NCBI GenBank assembly: GCA_013306675.1 | Contig: JABLUY010000063.1 | Span: 62,001 to 126,000 of the forward strand | DNA: 64,000 bases | Origin: Thraustochytrium sp. TN22 | Lineage: Eukaryota > Sar > Bigyra > Thraustochytrida > Thraustochytriidae | Reading direction: 5' to 3' | In this document: positions 35,001 through 44,093 of the stretch, one piece after another | Position numbering within the stretch: position 1 is the stretch's first letter | How the letters are laid out: the number at the start of each line of letters is the position of its first letter | Position numbers and translations under genes: made by a program | Notes under the pieces: generated by a model | Told to the model about the DNA's origin: nothing | Seen by the model: the letters and a program-made list of their open reading frames with translations, nothing else | The model's database searches: none

Positions 35001-35583
35001 GTACCCGACCGAGTTCCCCACGGAGTACCCGACGGAATACCCCACGGAGTACCCGACGGAATACCCCACGGAGTACCCGACCGAGTTCCCCACGGAGTAC
35101 CCGACCGAGTTCCCCACGGAGTACCCGACCGAGTTCCCCACGGAGTACCCGACGGAATACCCCACGGAGTACCCGACCGAGTTCCCCACGGAGTACCCGA
35201 CCGAGTTCCCCACGGAGTACCCGACGGAATACCCCACGGAGTACCCGACCGAGTTCCCCACGGAGTACCCGACCGAGTTCCCCACGGAGTACCCGACCGA
35301 GTTCCCCACGGAGTTTCCCACGGCGTATCCGACCACCGAGCCTTATCCCGACTGCTGGATTGGTGCCAAGTCCGTGGGTCCAAATGGTGGTAAGCTGGAG
35401 AATGTTGCCACACCGTTTGACTGTGAGGCCCTCTGCGACGACGCCGGTACCGCGAATTGTGTGCAGTGGAACTGGCATGCAGGGAATCTCGACTGCCATT
35501 TCCTCAAAAGCGTGAACCCGCAGAACCCCCTCCTTTACGACAAGGAACCGTGGGTCACCGGGCCCGCCGGTGGTTGTCCCTGA
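32053..35583 (+). CDS. Secreted VWA/PAN mosaic protein D (two VWA, four PAN, two arrays; C-terminal PAN instead of VWA)
   Basis: This uninterrupted 1176-residue protein has signal peptide (1-27), VWA1 (DASGS) and a VWA2-like domain (D-A-S-H-T). PAN-like domains start near residues 466, 628 and 750. A short E-Y/F-P-T array (about 33742-33890) separates PAN1 and PAN2. A long one (about 34595-35337) follows PAN3. Over the first roughly 460 residues I count 13 amino-acid differences from gene C, and PAN1 and PAN2 are identical to C. After the long array D departs: it ends in a fourth PAN-like domain (CWIGAKSVGPNGGKLENV, then CVQWNWHAGNLDCHFL and EPWVTGPAGGC). That domain resembles the modules of gene E rather than the C-terminal VWA of C. 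Secreted; no anchor. Confidence 0.92.
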   Translation: MTRLAAMMAAAAVGLLAALALPAATEAATCGPLDVVMLLDASGSVENFEEAQEIAKELAAEFNIGKNDDRVSAFSFGGKDYNWKSLKAAKNLGQVKTQIDKLSAIEEESTNLAWAMAKAEFTFTKTGRNNAKKVVILFSDGHQNIPYFSQYVKKPCGLNAKDATDEAMQACYEGIVADLVADDVLIVYVPLGDSPSVPVSGDPLYPLFSVQSDLSSTSVATAGILEYICPASECADESRNIIFVVDASHTIDETERAQAHDFVTDFASRFTIDGPDATRFGYLEYSNTVGDVLGVLKGNGQPFFNTYGKLVNAVESYPLGENQNTNTPLALLAVLDLIAATDAKDVDKGRDPRHTIVIHIGDNSPYVDDPSLNRAVLPTECGSMNAKECTIAFAQDIQDLDAEYISIYIGNKKSERKLYSDVEPEVPVYEVSDYAGLMNLVNDLVTDHCDNPTSPPTLAPVVAPDTCYEEDSMYQGKKIGEPRWVDVESAAQCHSVCASTTGCVAWTFKGSKGRCYMFTEVTGSKSKGSKGGWVSGPVDCVVPPEGSEDTPSPTAYPTTADPTAYPTEYPTEYPTEYPTEYPTEYPTEFPTEYPTEYPTEFPTEYPTEYPTADPTAYPTQSPVTELDGCYEDNILYSSSSRIGPILTNVPSAATCHSICTTTAGCNFWSYKGKDSKCWLFETIDGSSSKPSGQQWESGPAICTPYPTAEPTLEPTEFPTAYPTEYPTEYPTEYPTEYPTEYPTEYPTAAPTCAADGLKYKTQGPKLIWNDEIPAWTCDSKCECAARCADMPACVAWTYQQQTYNGDCYLFHTEPVEHPDTFSKFSRGLSGCTPTDCPALPEGGEDTESPTEYPTEYPTEYPTEYPTEFPTEFPTEYPTEYPTEYPTEFPTEYPTEFPTEYPTEFPTEYPTEYPTEFPTEFPTEYPTEFPTEYPTEFPTEYPTEYPTEYPTEYPTEYPTEYPTEYPTEYPTEYPTEYPTEFPTEYPTEFPTEYPTEYPTEYPTEYPTEYPTEFPTEYPTEFPTEYPTEFPTEYPTEYPTEYPTEFPTEYPTEFPTEYPTEYPTEYPTEFPTEYPTEFPTEYPTEFPTEFPTAYPTTEPYPDCWIGAKSVGPNGGKLENVATPFDCEALCDDAGTANCVQWNWHAGNLDCHFLKSVNPQNPLLYDKEPWVTGPAGGCP
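34595..35337 (+). repeat. Coding minisatellite E-Y/F-P-T (gene D, long array)
   Basis: About 62 twelve-base units encode EYPT or EFPT, in a less regular order than in B and C, with a run of consecutive EYPT units near 34870-34975. A second short array lies at about 33742-33890 in the same gene. Confidence 0.9.
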
Positions 35584-35676
35584 CGCAGCGGCAAGTCCAT
35601 CCCGCGGGCCGGACGGCCTTCTTCGGCATGCCTCGAACCACCAATGATAATCTCACAGCAACCAAGTAAAGATATC

Positions 35677-35920
35677 CCCTTCCAGAACAGATTGTGTTGA
35701 TGCTCTCCTGTTCTGGCCGAGTTTTGCGTGTGTTGGCAGTGCTGCGAGCGAGCTGACCGTCCAGACCTTGATGACCGTGGCCCTATCCTGTCAGCGAAGC
35801 TCGGATGTCCCCTGATGTCCCCTTTCAGAACAGATGTTGAAGCGCTCCGAGTCCTCTGCTGGCCGAGTGTTGCGTGTGTTGGCAGTGTTGCGAGCGAGCT
35901 GACTCCTGTCAGCGAAGCTC
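35677..35920. repeat. Diverged tandem duplication, about 130-145-base unit
   Basis: Two blocks share CAGAACAGAT, CTGGCCGAGT, TTGCGTGTGTTGGCAGTG, GCGAGCGAGCTGAC and CCTGTCAGCGAAGCTC in the same order, with substitutions and indels between them. No coding frame is conserved between copies. Confidence 0.75.
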
Positions 35921-35922
35921 TT

Positions 35923-35997
35923 TGCCTGTGTGCCTGCCTCTCGTTCGCTGCTGGTGCTGCCTGTGTGCCTGCCTCTCGTTCGCTGCTGGTGCTGCCT
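35923..35997. repeat. 35-base tandem repeat, two copies plus partial
   Basis: The block beginning TGCCTGTGTGCCTGCCTCTC recurs at 35958 after exactly 35 bases with no difference, followed by a partial third copy. Confidence 0.9.
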
Positions 35998-36553
35998 GTG
36001 GCCGGGCCGCGGAGATCTTGATTGCCACTGCGCCGCTTCCGTGATGAGACTCGGAGTCGGCCTGGCCCGGCACTGCAAGCGCCGGCCGCCGTGCAGTGCA
36101 AACTCGGAGGTCTCGACGCGCCCGCCTCCTGAGACTCGGACGCGCTCTGCTGGACGGCAGCGGAAGGACTCGCACCGTCGTGCGCCATCGATGATACTCG
36201 TCCCGTGTCTTCAACCGCGTTCGCTCGCCGCTGCGGGCCCGGCTTGTCGCTGCAGTGCAGTGCAGGCTTGTCGCCGCAGCACGGCGCGCCGCCCGGCCCA
36301 GGAGTTCGCTGCGCCGGCCGTGCATGGCCTCACTTCAGTTCGCTCCGGACCCGGGCCGAGCCCAGGCCGCCCAAGTCCCGGCCTCGCCGGCGCCTTGCGC
36401 TCCAGCGCGGCGCGTGCCGAGGCGCACGTCGTGTTCAAGGCCATGGAGCGCCAGCACTGGCAAGCAGAGCAATCAAAGCCCGGACTCGGGCCCGACTGAG
36501 AAGATGAACTTGAAGCGCGCAGCGCAGCACGGCGCCGGGCCCGCGTCTGCGCG

Positions 36554-36592
36554 AGGCGAGGCGAGGCGAGGCGAGGCGAGGCGAGCGGTGGC
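36554..36592. repeat. (GCGAG)n pentanucleotide microsatellite
   Basis: About seven consecutive GCGAG units in intergenic DNA. Confidence 0.85.
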
Positions 36593-37582
36593 GGGTCGAG
36601 ACGCGGCGGCGCGGCTCCTGAAAACCAGGCGAGCGGCGAGGCGCGTGCTGGGCCTGGAGCGCGGTCGCAGAAGGAGAAGGAGGCACGGCGCACTGCATCA
36701 TGGTCGCGACGCGGCTCGGCGCAGCGGCGCAGCGGCGCAGCGGCGCGACTACCTGACGCGGCGCGACTCGGACGCGAAGACTGGACGCTAAGGCTCGGCC
36801 GCGGCAGGGCGGTCGCGTGCGAGCGTCGCGTGGCGGCTCGCTCCGCGCCGGAAGCGAGGCCGGCCTCGGCGCGCGGTGGCGCACGGGCCAGCGGCAGATG
36901 TACGGCTCTCGGCTCGTGTCGGCGATTTGCGGGGCGCGCCAGGCGGCTAGGGGACTTGTCCAGGCTCGACTTGGAGGATACACGAGTTCGCGAGCTAACA
37001 GCGGCGAGCTCCAGCCACCATGGCCAGCGTGGTCATGATCATCATCATCATGGCCAGCCTGCGGCCTGCCTGCCTGAGCGGCAGTGAGCATGAGCGCGGC
37101 ACTCTGCTGCTACGCTGCACTGGCCACTGGCCGCGCCTGCCGCCCACGCCGAGTCGCTCGTCTCGAGCGCGAGCCGCGTCCCCCTCCACAAACGTGCCTC
37201 GCGCGGCTCCGCCAGCCTGCAGTGGCAGACCGTCACGGAGCACGCGCGAGCTTCGCATCGCATTCCTTGCGAGTCGGGCGGCATCGCGGCGGCCGGCTGG
37301 AGAAAAGGACCTGAGGAGCGATCGAGTCGTGGCTGGTGCTGCTGGCCAGCTGGGGCGAGCAGAGGCCGCTGAGCACGGACCGGGACCGCAGCGCGCCCAG
37401 GGGGGGCCGACAGCGGGTGTCCACCGCGGGAAGCGGGGCTGGGCCAGATCGGCCTGCATTGCCGCTTGCATTGCCCTCGCCGACGGCTCGGAGGCTGCAC
37501 AGCACTGGCAGGTGGCTGGCAGAAGCAGAACCCAATCGCAGGCCTCTCGAGCTGGGCGGCCAAGGCTTGAAGAAGGACAACC

Positions 37583-40252
37583 ATGCGGCCGACGACGCTT
37601 GGATACGCGCTCGTCGCGAGCGTCCTCGCTGGGCTCGTGGCTGCGGGCCACGGAACAGCCACGCAGGACTCGGGAGGTGCCGGGACGGAATGCTACTACG
37701 AGAAGTCCAAGACAGTCGGCAAGAAGGTCAGCGGCAAGCCCAACGTTTACGAGGTCGACGACCCGGCCGCCTGCCAGGCGACCTGCACCGGGGTCGACGA
37801 CTGTGTCGCCTGGAATTTTCACATCAACACGCACAAGTGCTATCTCTTCCGCGAAGTGAAAAAGGTGCTCAGCAACAAGCAACCCTGGATTTCCGGCCCC
37901 GTCTACTGCACAGCAAGCCCCACGTCCATGCCGACGGAGGACTCGTCGCCCCAAGGCGGCGAGCCCACCGAGTGCTTCCACGAGGACGCCAAGACGGTCG
38001 GCAAGAAAGTCAGCGGCAAGCCCAACTATTACGTGGTCGACGACGCGGCTGCCTGTCAGGCGACCTGCGCCAGCGTCGATGAGTGCGTTGCATGGAATCT
38101 GCACTTCAACACGCACAAGTGCTACCTCTTCCGCGAGGTCAAGAAGGTGCTCAACAACAAGCAGCCCTGGATTACCGGTCCGGTCGCCTGCACGGCGAGT
38201 CCCACGCCTGCGCCGACGGATGCTGACAGCGAGCCAACCGAGGCTCCCACGGAGTCCACAGATCCCGAGGGCGGCGAGCCCACCGAGTCGCCCACCGACA
38301 GCTGGGACTGGCCGGAGTGCTACGAGAACGACTCCAAGACCGTGGGTCAGCACGTGGACGGCCAGGACATCTACGATGTTGCCGATCCGGCCGAGTGTCA
38401 GGCGACCTGCGCCGGCGTCGCGGACTGCGTCGCCTGGAATATCCACCGGGAGACCCTCAAGTGCTACCTCTTCAAGAGCGTCCAGCAGGTGCTCAGCAAC
38501 AAGGTGCCCTGGACCACCGGCCTTGTCGCTTGCACAGAAAGTCCCACACCTGCGCCGACGGAAGCTGACAGCGAGCCAACCGAGTCTCCCACGGAGTCCA
38601 CAGATCCCGAGGGCGGCGAGCCCACCGAGTCGCCCACCGACAGCTGGGACTGGCCGGAGTGCTACGAGAACGACTCCAAGACCGTGGGTCAGCACGTGGA
38701 CGGCCAGGACATCTACGATGTTGCCGATCCGGCCGAGTGTCAGGCGACCTGCGCCGGCGTCGCGGACTGCGTCGCCTGGAATATCCACCGGGAGACCCTC
38801 AAGTGCTACCTCTTCAAGAGCGTCCAGCAGGTGCTCAGCAACAAGGTGCCCTGGACCACCGGCCTTGTCTCGTGCACGGCAGCACCCACGTCTGAGCCGA
38901 CCACGTCCACGACATCCGAGGGCGGCGAGCCCACCGAGTCGCCCACCGAGAGCCGGACGGTGACGGACTGCTACGACGAGGATTCCAAGACCGTGGGTCA
39001 GCACGTGAACGGCCAGGCCATCTACGACGTCGCCGACCCGGCCGCCTGCCAGGCGACCTGCGCCGGCGTCGCAGATTGTGTCGCCTGGAACATCCACAGG
39101 ACAACCCTCAAGTGCTACCTCTTCAAGAGCGTCCAGCAGGTGCTCAGTAACAAGGTGCCTTGGACCACCGGGCCGGCCATTTGCCCGGCAACCCCGACCT
39201 ACTCGCCCACGGCCGGCTTAACGCCCGAAGGCGGACCGGAATCGGAGGCTCCCACCGCGAGCCCGACTGCGGAGCCAACGGCAGAGCCTACCGCGGAGCC
39301 TACCCTGGAGCCTACCGTGGAGCCCACCGCAGAGCCCACTGCGGAGCCTACTGCGGAGCCTACGCTCTTGCCCACCTCAGAGCCAACTGCAGAGCCCACC
39401 TTGGCGCCTACGCAGCAAATCACGCCCGAGGGTGGCCCGGAGGAGACGCCAGCCCCCACGGACGCGCCCATTGACCCCTGCCTTGATCGGCAGCTCGACA
39501 TTCTGTGGGTGCTGGACAACAGCAACTCCATCGGCGACAACGAAATCGCCCAGCTCAGCGAGGATCTCAAGATGCTTTTGGACGCGTACGAGCTCGGCGA
39601 AGATGCGACGCGCTTCGCCGGCCTCAGGTACAACGGTAAGATCATGGACCTCGTGAACCAAGGCAAGCTGAGCGCCGACAAGCCTCTCGCCGATGGGCCC
39701 AGCTCGGAACCTGGCGCGCCCTTCTTCTTTACCACGGATGGGCAGGTGTGGGAGGACTTCGCGGACGCCATGACTTCCACCGGCTACACCAACACTCCGC
39801 AAGCGCTGCAGGGCGCCTCGTACATGCTCTCGCAAGACTTCAGTCAGGGCGGGCCCCGCCTCCTCGCGACGGACGCGATCCGCGTCGTCGTACTCCTCAC
39901 CGACGGTCAGCCCAACAGAAAGGAAGATACGGATTGCTCAGCCGTGTACGGAGACGACCCCTTCCCGTCCGGCGAGAGGGTGCAGAAGTGCACGGAGAAG
40001 TGGGCACGCAACATCATCAATGACAACAAGGCGTACTTTGTCACCGTCAAGATCGGCAACAATTTCAACTCGGACTTCCTCGCCATGTGCCTTGCGGAGG
40101 GCGATGGCAAGCCCGCCGACCAGCCGAACTCCGTCCAGTTTGTGCAGAGCGACTCGTACAGCGCTCTCAAGAGCACCTTGGCCGAGATCGTTGCCGCCAC
40201 CTGTACCGACTACGGTACGCCCTTTCCCACGAAGTGGACCTGCGACAGGTAA
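37583..40252 (+). CDS. Secreted VWA/PAN mosaic protein E (five PAN, C-terminal VWA)
   Basis: The 889-residue frame starts with signal peptide MRPTTLGYALVASVLAGLVA. Five PAN-like modules begin near residues 37, 131, 246, 360 and 463. They follow the pattern CYEx(3)SKTVG, CQATC, CVAWN and CYLFxxVxxVLxNKxPW. Linkers carry STDPEGGEPTESPT. Modules 3 and 4 are a 342-base tandem duplication. A Pro/Thr/Ala/Glu linker (PTAEPT type, about 39199-39478) leads to a C-terminal VWA. Its MIDAS is DNSNS, followed by NTPQALQ and LLTDG, and it ends CTDYGTPFPTKWTC. It has no N-terminal VWA and no E-Y/F-P-T array. The gene is intronless. Its PAN subtype matches the last module of gene D. Confidence 0.92.
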   Translation: MRPTTLGYALVASVLAGLVAAGHGTATQDSGGAGTECYYEKSKTVGKKVSGKPNVYEVDDPAACQATCTGVDDCVAWNFHINTHKCYLFREVKKVLSNKQPWISGPVYCTASPTSMPTEDSSPQGGEPTECFHEDAKTVGKKVSGKPNYYVVDDAAACQATCASVDECVAWNLHFNTHKCYLFREVKKVLNNKQPWITGPVACTASPTPAPTDADSEPTEAPTESTDPEGGEPTESPTDSWDWPECYENDSKTVGQHVDGQDIYDVADPAECQATCAGVADCVAWNIHRETLKCYLFKSVQQVLSNKVPWTTGLVACTESPTPAPTEADSEPTESPTESTDPEGGEPTESPTDSWDWPECYENDSKTVGQHVDGQDIYDVADPAECQATCAGVADCVAWNIHRETLKCYLFKSVQQVLSNKVPWTTGLVSCTAAPTSEPTTSTTSEGGEPTESPTESRTVTDCYDEDSKTVGQHVNGQAIYDVADPAACQATCAGVADCVAWNIHRTTLKCYLFKSVQQVLSNKVPWTTGPAICPATPTYSPTAGLTPEGGPESEAPTASPTAEPTAEPTAEPTLEPTVEPTAEPTAEPTAEPTLLPTSEPTAEPTLAPTQQITPEGGPEETPAPTDAPIDPCLDRQLDILWVLDNSNSIGDNEIAQLSEDLKMLLDAYELGEDATRFAGLRYNGKIMDLVNQGKLSADKPLADGPSSEPGAPFFFTTDGQVWEDFADAMTSTGYTNTPQALQGASYMLSQDFSQGGPRLLATDAIRVVVLLTDGQPNRKEDTDCSAVYGDDPFPSGERVQKCTEKWARNIINDNKAYFVTVKIGNNFNSDFLAMCLAEGDGKPADQPNSVQFVQSDSYSALKSTLAEIVAATCTDYGTPFPTKWTCDR
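38224..38907 (+). repeat. 342-base coding tandem duplication in gene E
   Basis: The block containing one linker plus one PAN module is repeated 342 bases later. From 38244 to 38527 (284 bases) I see no difference from the copy at 38586-38869, including synonymous sites, so the duplication or a conversion event is recent. Confidence 0.9.
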
Positions 40253-41212
40253 ATTATAAGATAAAATACCATGGTGGTGCTGGTACGGGTACCACTGCCA
40301 GAATTGTTTCTTTTTCTCTGGAGGTGCAGCTTGAAGGCGCGCGCCGGGTCGGCGCGGCATCTTTCGCCATCCGGCCCAGGACGGGCGTGGCGCGGAGGCC
40401 CTCGGCATTGGCGGGCGACAAGCAGATACTTGAACTCGAATCTATCCGTTAGGCCTACGACCTTCCAACACTTGCTTGAATGACTCACTAAAAATCATAG
40501 TTACGGTGCCAGCTGAGTGCCGCGGCCGACCAAGTCAGGTCAGCCTGAGCGAGGAGCGCGCATAGCCTGGCTACCAGTGCTAGGCGCTGCGCGGCGCAGC
40601 CAGGCTGAGTGGTCGGTGTGACGCACGGGCATCGTGAGGATTCGAAGGTGGCTCGTTTTTGTTTTTTTGTTTTCACTGTCCAGTGGCCGCGCTGCACTTC
40701 GTGACGGTGACAGGACCGAGCAGGCTTTCAAAAGAAGGATCCGTCCAACTTCGGCTCCGCAGCAGCACCGGGCCTCCGCGGGGACTGTGCGCTCGCCGCC
40801 ACTCGCCATCGCTTGCCAGCTTGTCCTGCCTGTCCAAGGCGGTGCTGGCGGAATCCGCGCCGGAGCCAATTGGACACATCCAGCCAGACACACGCGTCCT
40901 TCCTTGGACATGATGCAGGCGCAAGCGTGCGACCGCGCGCAACTGCGAGCAATCGCGCGCAACCTACGCTCGTCTCATTCTATCATGGGTAGAAAATGTG
41001 CGCGACCACGCGAGAACGCGGGCGTCCGCGCTGGGGACGCACGCCGTGTATCCCTCGCCGCGGAGAGCGTCCTGGTAGGCAGCCTGGCGGGCTTGGACAT
41101 CGCGCGCGGGCCGCGCGAAGGGATCGATGGACGGCACGGCGCAGGGAAGCAAAACAGGGCAAGCAAAACCCCTTTGGCTCTTTGGCTGCAAGGAGACCGA
41201 AACAAGCGCAAG
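40253..41212. other. Intergenic region between genes E and F
   Basis: About 1 kb. The frame of gene F stays open leftward to about 40634, but there is no signal peptide or domain before the ATG at 41213. I therefore treat this as promoter and 5' UTR. A T-rich patch (TTTTTGTTTTTTTG) lies near 40656-40670. Confidence 0.5.
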
Positions 41213-44007
41213 ATGGGTCCGAGCAAGATGCTGGCTGTGGCGGCTGCAGCGGTGGCGGCCGCCGCGATGGTGACGCTGGGGAGCGCGGCGGAGCGCGAGT
41301 GCGGCGCGCACGATGTGGTGATGCTGCTGGACGCCTCGACGACGGCGGCCGAGTTCCAGGAGGTGCAGCGCATCGCGAAGCTGCTGGCCGAGGACTTCCG
41401 CATCGGCCAGGAGGCGGACGAGGACCGCGTCACCGCAGCGAGCTTTGGCGATGACATCAAGGTCTTTAAGAACCTGTGGCGTGTTGCAAACAGCGATGCT
41501 TTTGAAAACCTGGTGGATTCCATGTCCAACAATAAGAACTGGGGGAGCAACCTGCCGTACGCCATCGCCTCTGGCATGCAGATGCTGGCGGCGAGGCCGC
41601 GTTCGTATGCCAAAAAGGTTCTCATCGTCATCTCGGACGGGCACAACGACGTCACGAACCCCACGGATGACCTCGTTTTCAGCGTCTGCTGCAACATGGA
41701 GGGCCCGGGCGACTTCTCGGAGGAAGCGCTCTGCGAGTGCACGGCGCAAGCCATCAAGAACGTGGTGCGCGAAGAGGATGTCATCTTCATCCACGTGCCC
41801 GTAGGCAGCGACGTGCTGTCGCTTGACTCCCTGGGCAGCGAGTCGGCGCTGGCCGAGTTCGTGGAGGTGGCCGAGACGCCCGATGGCGGTGGTACGATCG
41901 CTGATGACGTCCTCGAGACGCTCTGCCCGGCGGACCCCGTCATGTGCCAGCTGACGCCGCGCGACATCATCTTCGTCGTCGACAGCTCGCACACCATCAG
42001 TGACGAGGAGCGCGCTGCGCAGCAGGCCTTTGTCATCGAGTTCGCCTCGCGCTGGACCGTTTACGAGGACGAGTTCGCACGCTTCGCCTACCTGGAGTAC
42101 TCGACCTCCGCTGGCACCGCGCACTACCTGGCCAACACCGACGGCACCTCCACCTTTGCTACGCAAGAGGACTTCGCGGCGGCTGTCTCTGGCTACGAGA
42201 GCCTGATCAGCGGCAATACAAACACGCCCGAGGCGCTGCTCCGTGTCATCGAGATCATTGAAGACACCCAGGAGCGCGACGACGACAGCCGCCGCGACGC
42301 ACGTGGCACGCTCGTTGTGCACATCGGCGACGACCACCCGTACGTGGATTGGTCGGTCGGCCGCGTTCCTTCCGAGTGCGGCGACTACTACGACAACGCC
42401 GCCTTCTACCCGGAGGCGGCCCTTCGATGCACCAACAAGTTCGTTCAGACCATCCATGACATGGGCGCGACCCTCATTTCGGTCCAGGTTGATGACGAGG
42501 CGCTCGATGAGATCTACGATGCCGTCCTGCCCGCTGTACGCGTCTATCCGTGTGCGGACCGCGCAGACCTCGGGGACCTCGTTGACGAGATCATCAGCGA
42601 GCAGTGTGACTGGAGCACGCCAAAGCCCACCCTGAGCCCCGTCGAGGTGCTCTCGGACTGCTACACTGACGGCATTCTCTACGATGGCGAGCGCATTGGC
42701 GAGCCTGACTACTACGAGAACATTGACGAGGCGGTCGAGTGCCACTCCATGTGCGCGTCGAACACGGCCTGTGAGTTCTGGACGCACCAAGACAGCGAGA
42801 GCAAGTGCGTTCTCTTTAGGTCCATCTCTGGCATTGCGGACAGCGAAGCGGACTATACGTCCGGCCCCAAGATTTGCACTCACGCGCCTACGCAGTTGCC
42901 GACTGCCCTTCCCACGGCCTTCCCGACGGAGCTGCCCACGGCCTTCCCGACGGAGCTGCCCACGGCCTTCCCGACGGAGCTGCCCACGGCTTTCCCGACG
43001 GATCTGCCCACGGCGTTTCCGACGGAGTTGCCCACGGCGTTCCCGACGGAGCTGCCCACTGCGTTCCCGACGGAGCTGCCCACGGCATTTCCGACGGAGC
43101 TGCCCACGGCATTTCCGACGGCCGCCCCTACGACGCCCAAGCCTACTTACGCGCTTTCCTTCACCTGCCCGGCGCGCAAGCTGGACATTCTCTTTGTCAT
43201 TGACAACAGCGGTTCAATCGGCGGTACCGGAGCCACCCAACTTAACGCAGCGCTCCCCAAATTCGCGGATGCGTTCACGATGGGGGCCGACGACACTCGG
43301 TTTGCAGGTCTGCGTTACGACTCCACCGTGCTCAACGTGGGTGGTACCGTATCTTCGTCGGCGCCTCTGGGAACGGGTCCCGATGAGTAAGTTTGAAGCC
43401 TCGACACACAGAGAGCAACGATACGTAAAGGAGGCGCGGAACCGAGACTAACAGATCACCAACCACTTCTAACCTACGCAGCACCGCAGAGGGTCGGCCC
43501 TTCTACTTCAATGAACCGCAGTCAACGGATGAAGGCACGGCGTGGGACGACTTCGCAACCACTCAGAGAGCGGGCGGTTCAACCAACACGCCACAAGCGA
43601 TGCAGGCCGCTCGATACATTCTCAATGCCCCCTACCCTCAGGGGCCGCGAGACAAGGATGATGACACCATCCGAATCGTTCTGCTCTTCACGGACGGCAA
43701 TCCGAACACGTCGGGTGGGACTGCATGCTCTACCAACAACTACTACACGTGCTCTGAGGAACACACTTACGCCTTGGTGAATGATAACAAGGCCTACGTC
43801 ATCGTTGTTGAGATCGGCACCAACATCGCCACAAACTTTCTGACAGGCTGCATGTCCGAGAACAGCAGGCCGGTCGATCAGCCTGCATCCATTTCCTTCG
43901 TGCAAACTTCCTTTGCGCAAATTCAAGAGGCGGTCAACGACATCGTCGAGGCTTCGTGCATCGATGAGACCTACATGGAGCCGGCTGGTCTCACCTGGAC
44001 GTGCTGA
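41213..44007 (+). CDS. Secreted VWA/PAN mosaic protein F (three VWA, one PAN, P-T-E-L-P-T-A-F array; one intron)
   Basis: Exons 41213-43386 and 43482-44007 join to 899 residues. The 95-base intron opens GTAAGT, carries TTCTAAC and ends in CGCAG; it is in phase 2 within the last VWA. The signal peptide is Ala-rich (residues 1-25). VWA1 has D-A-S-T-T at the MIDAS (D40). VWA2 has D-S-S-H-T (near residue 257). One PAN-like domain starts at about residue 483. About nine repeats of PTELPTAF (24-base unit, 42886-43135) follow. The C-terminal VWA has DNSGS, NTPQAMQ and LFTDG and ends CIDETYMEPAGLTWTC. The layout matches gene C (VWA-VWA-PAN-array-VWA) with fewer PAN domains and a different array. I chose this start because the signal peptide follows it directly. 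Confidence 0.92.
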
Positions 44008-44093
44008 TCGTGCTAATCGTGGTGGTACCTGGTAGTGAAGAAGGAAGAGAGAAAAGGAAAAGAATGTTCACTTTTCAAAGTGGGAGCATGCGG

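Larger units (their letters stand above)
35584..37582. other. Intergenic region between genes D and E
   Basis: Two kilobases with several local duplications (listed separately) and no supported gene. A (CAT)n-like patch lies at 37030-37052. The region upstream of gene E has no evident TATA box. Confidence 0.5.

Noticed and set aside
32224-35499. Minus-strand open frame of over 1000 codons antisense to gene D
   Set aside because: Same cause as for gene C: antisense of a codon-periodic array and GC-rich domains.
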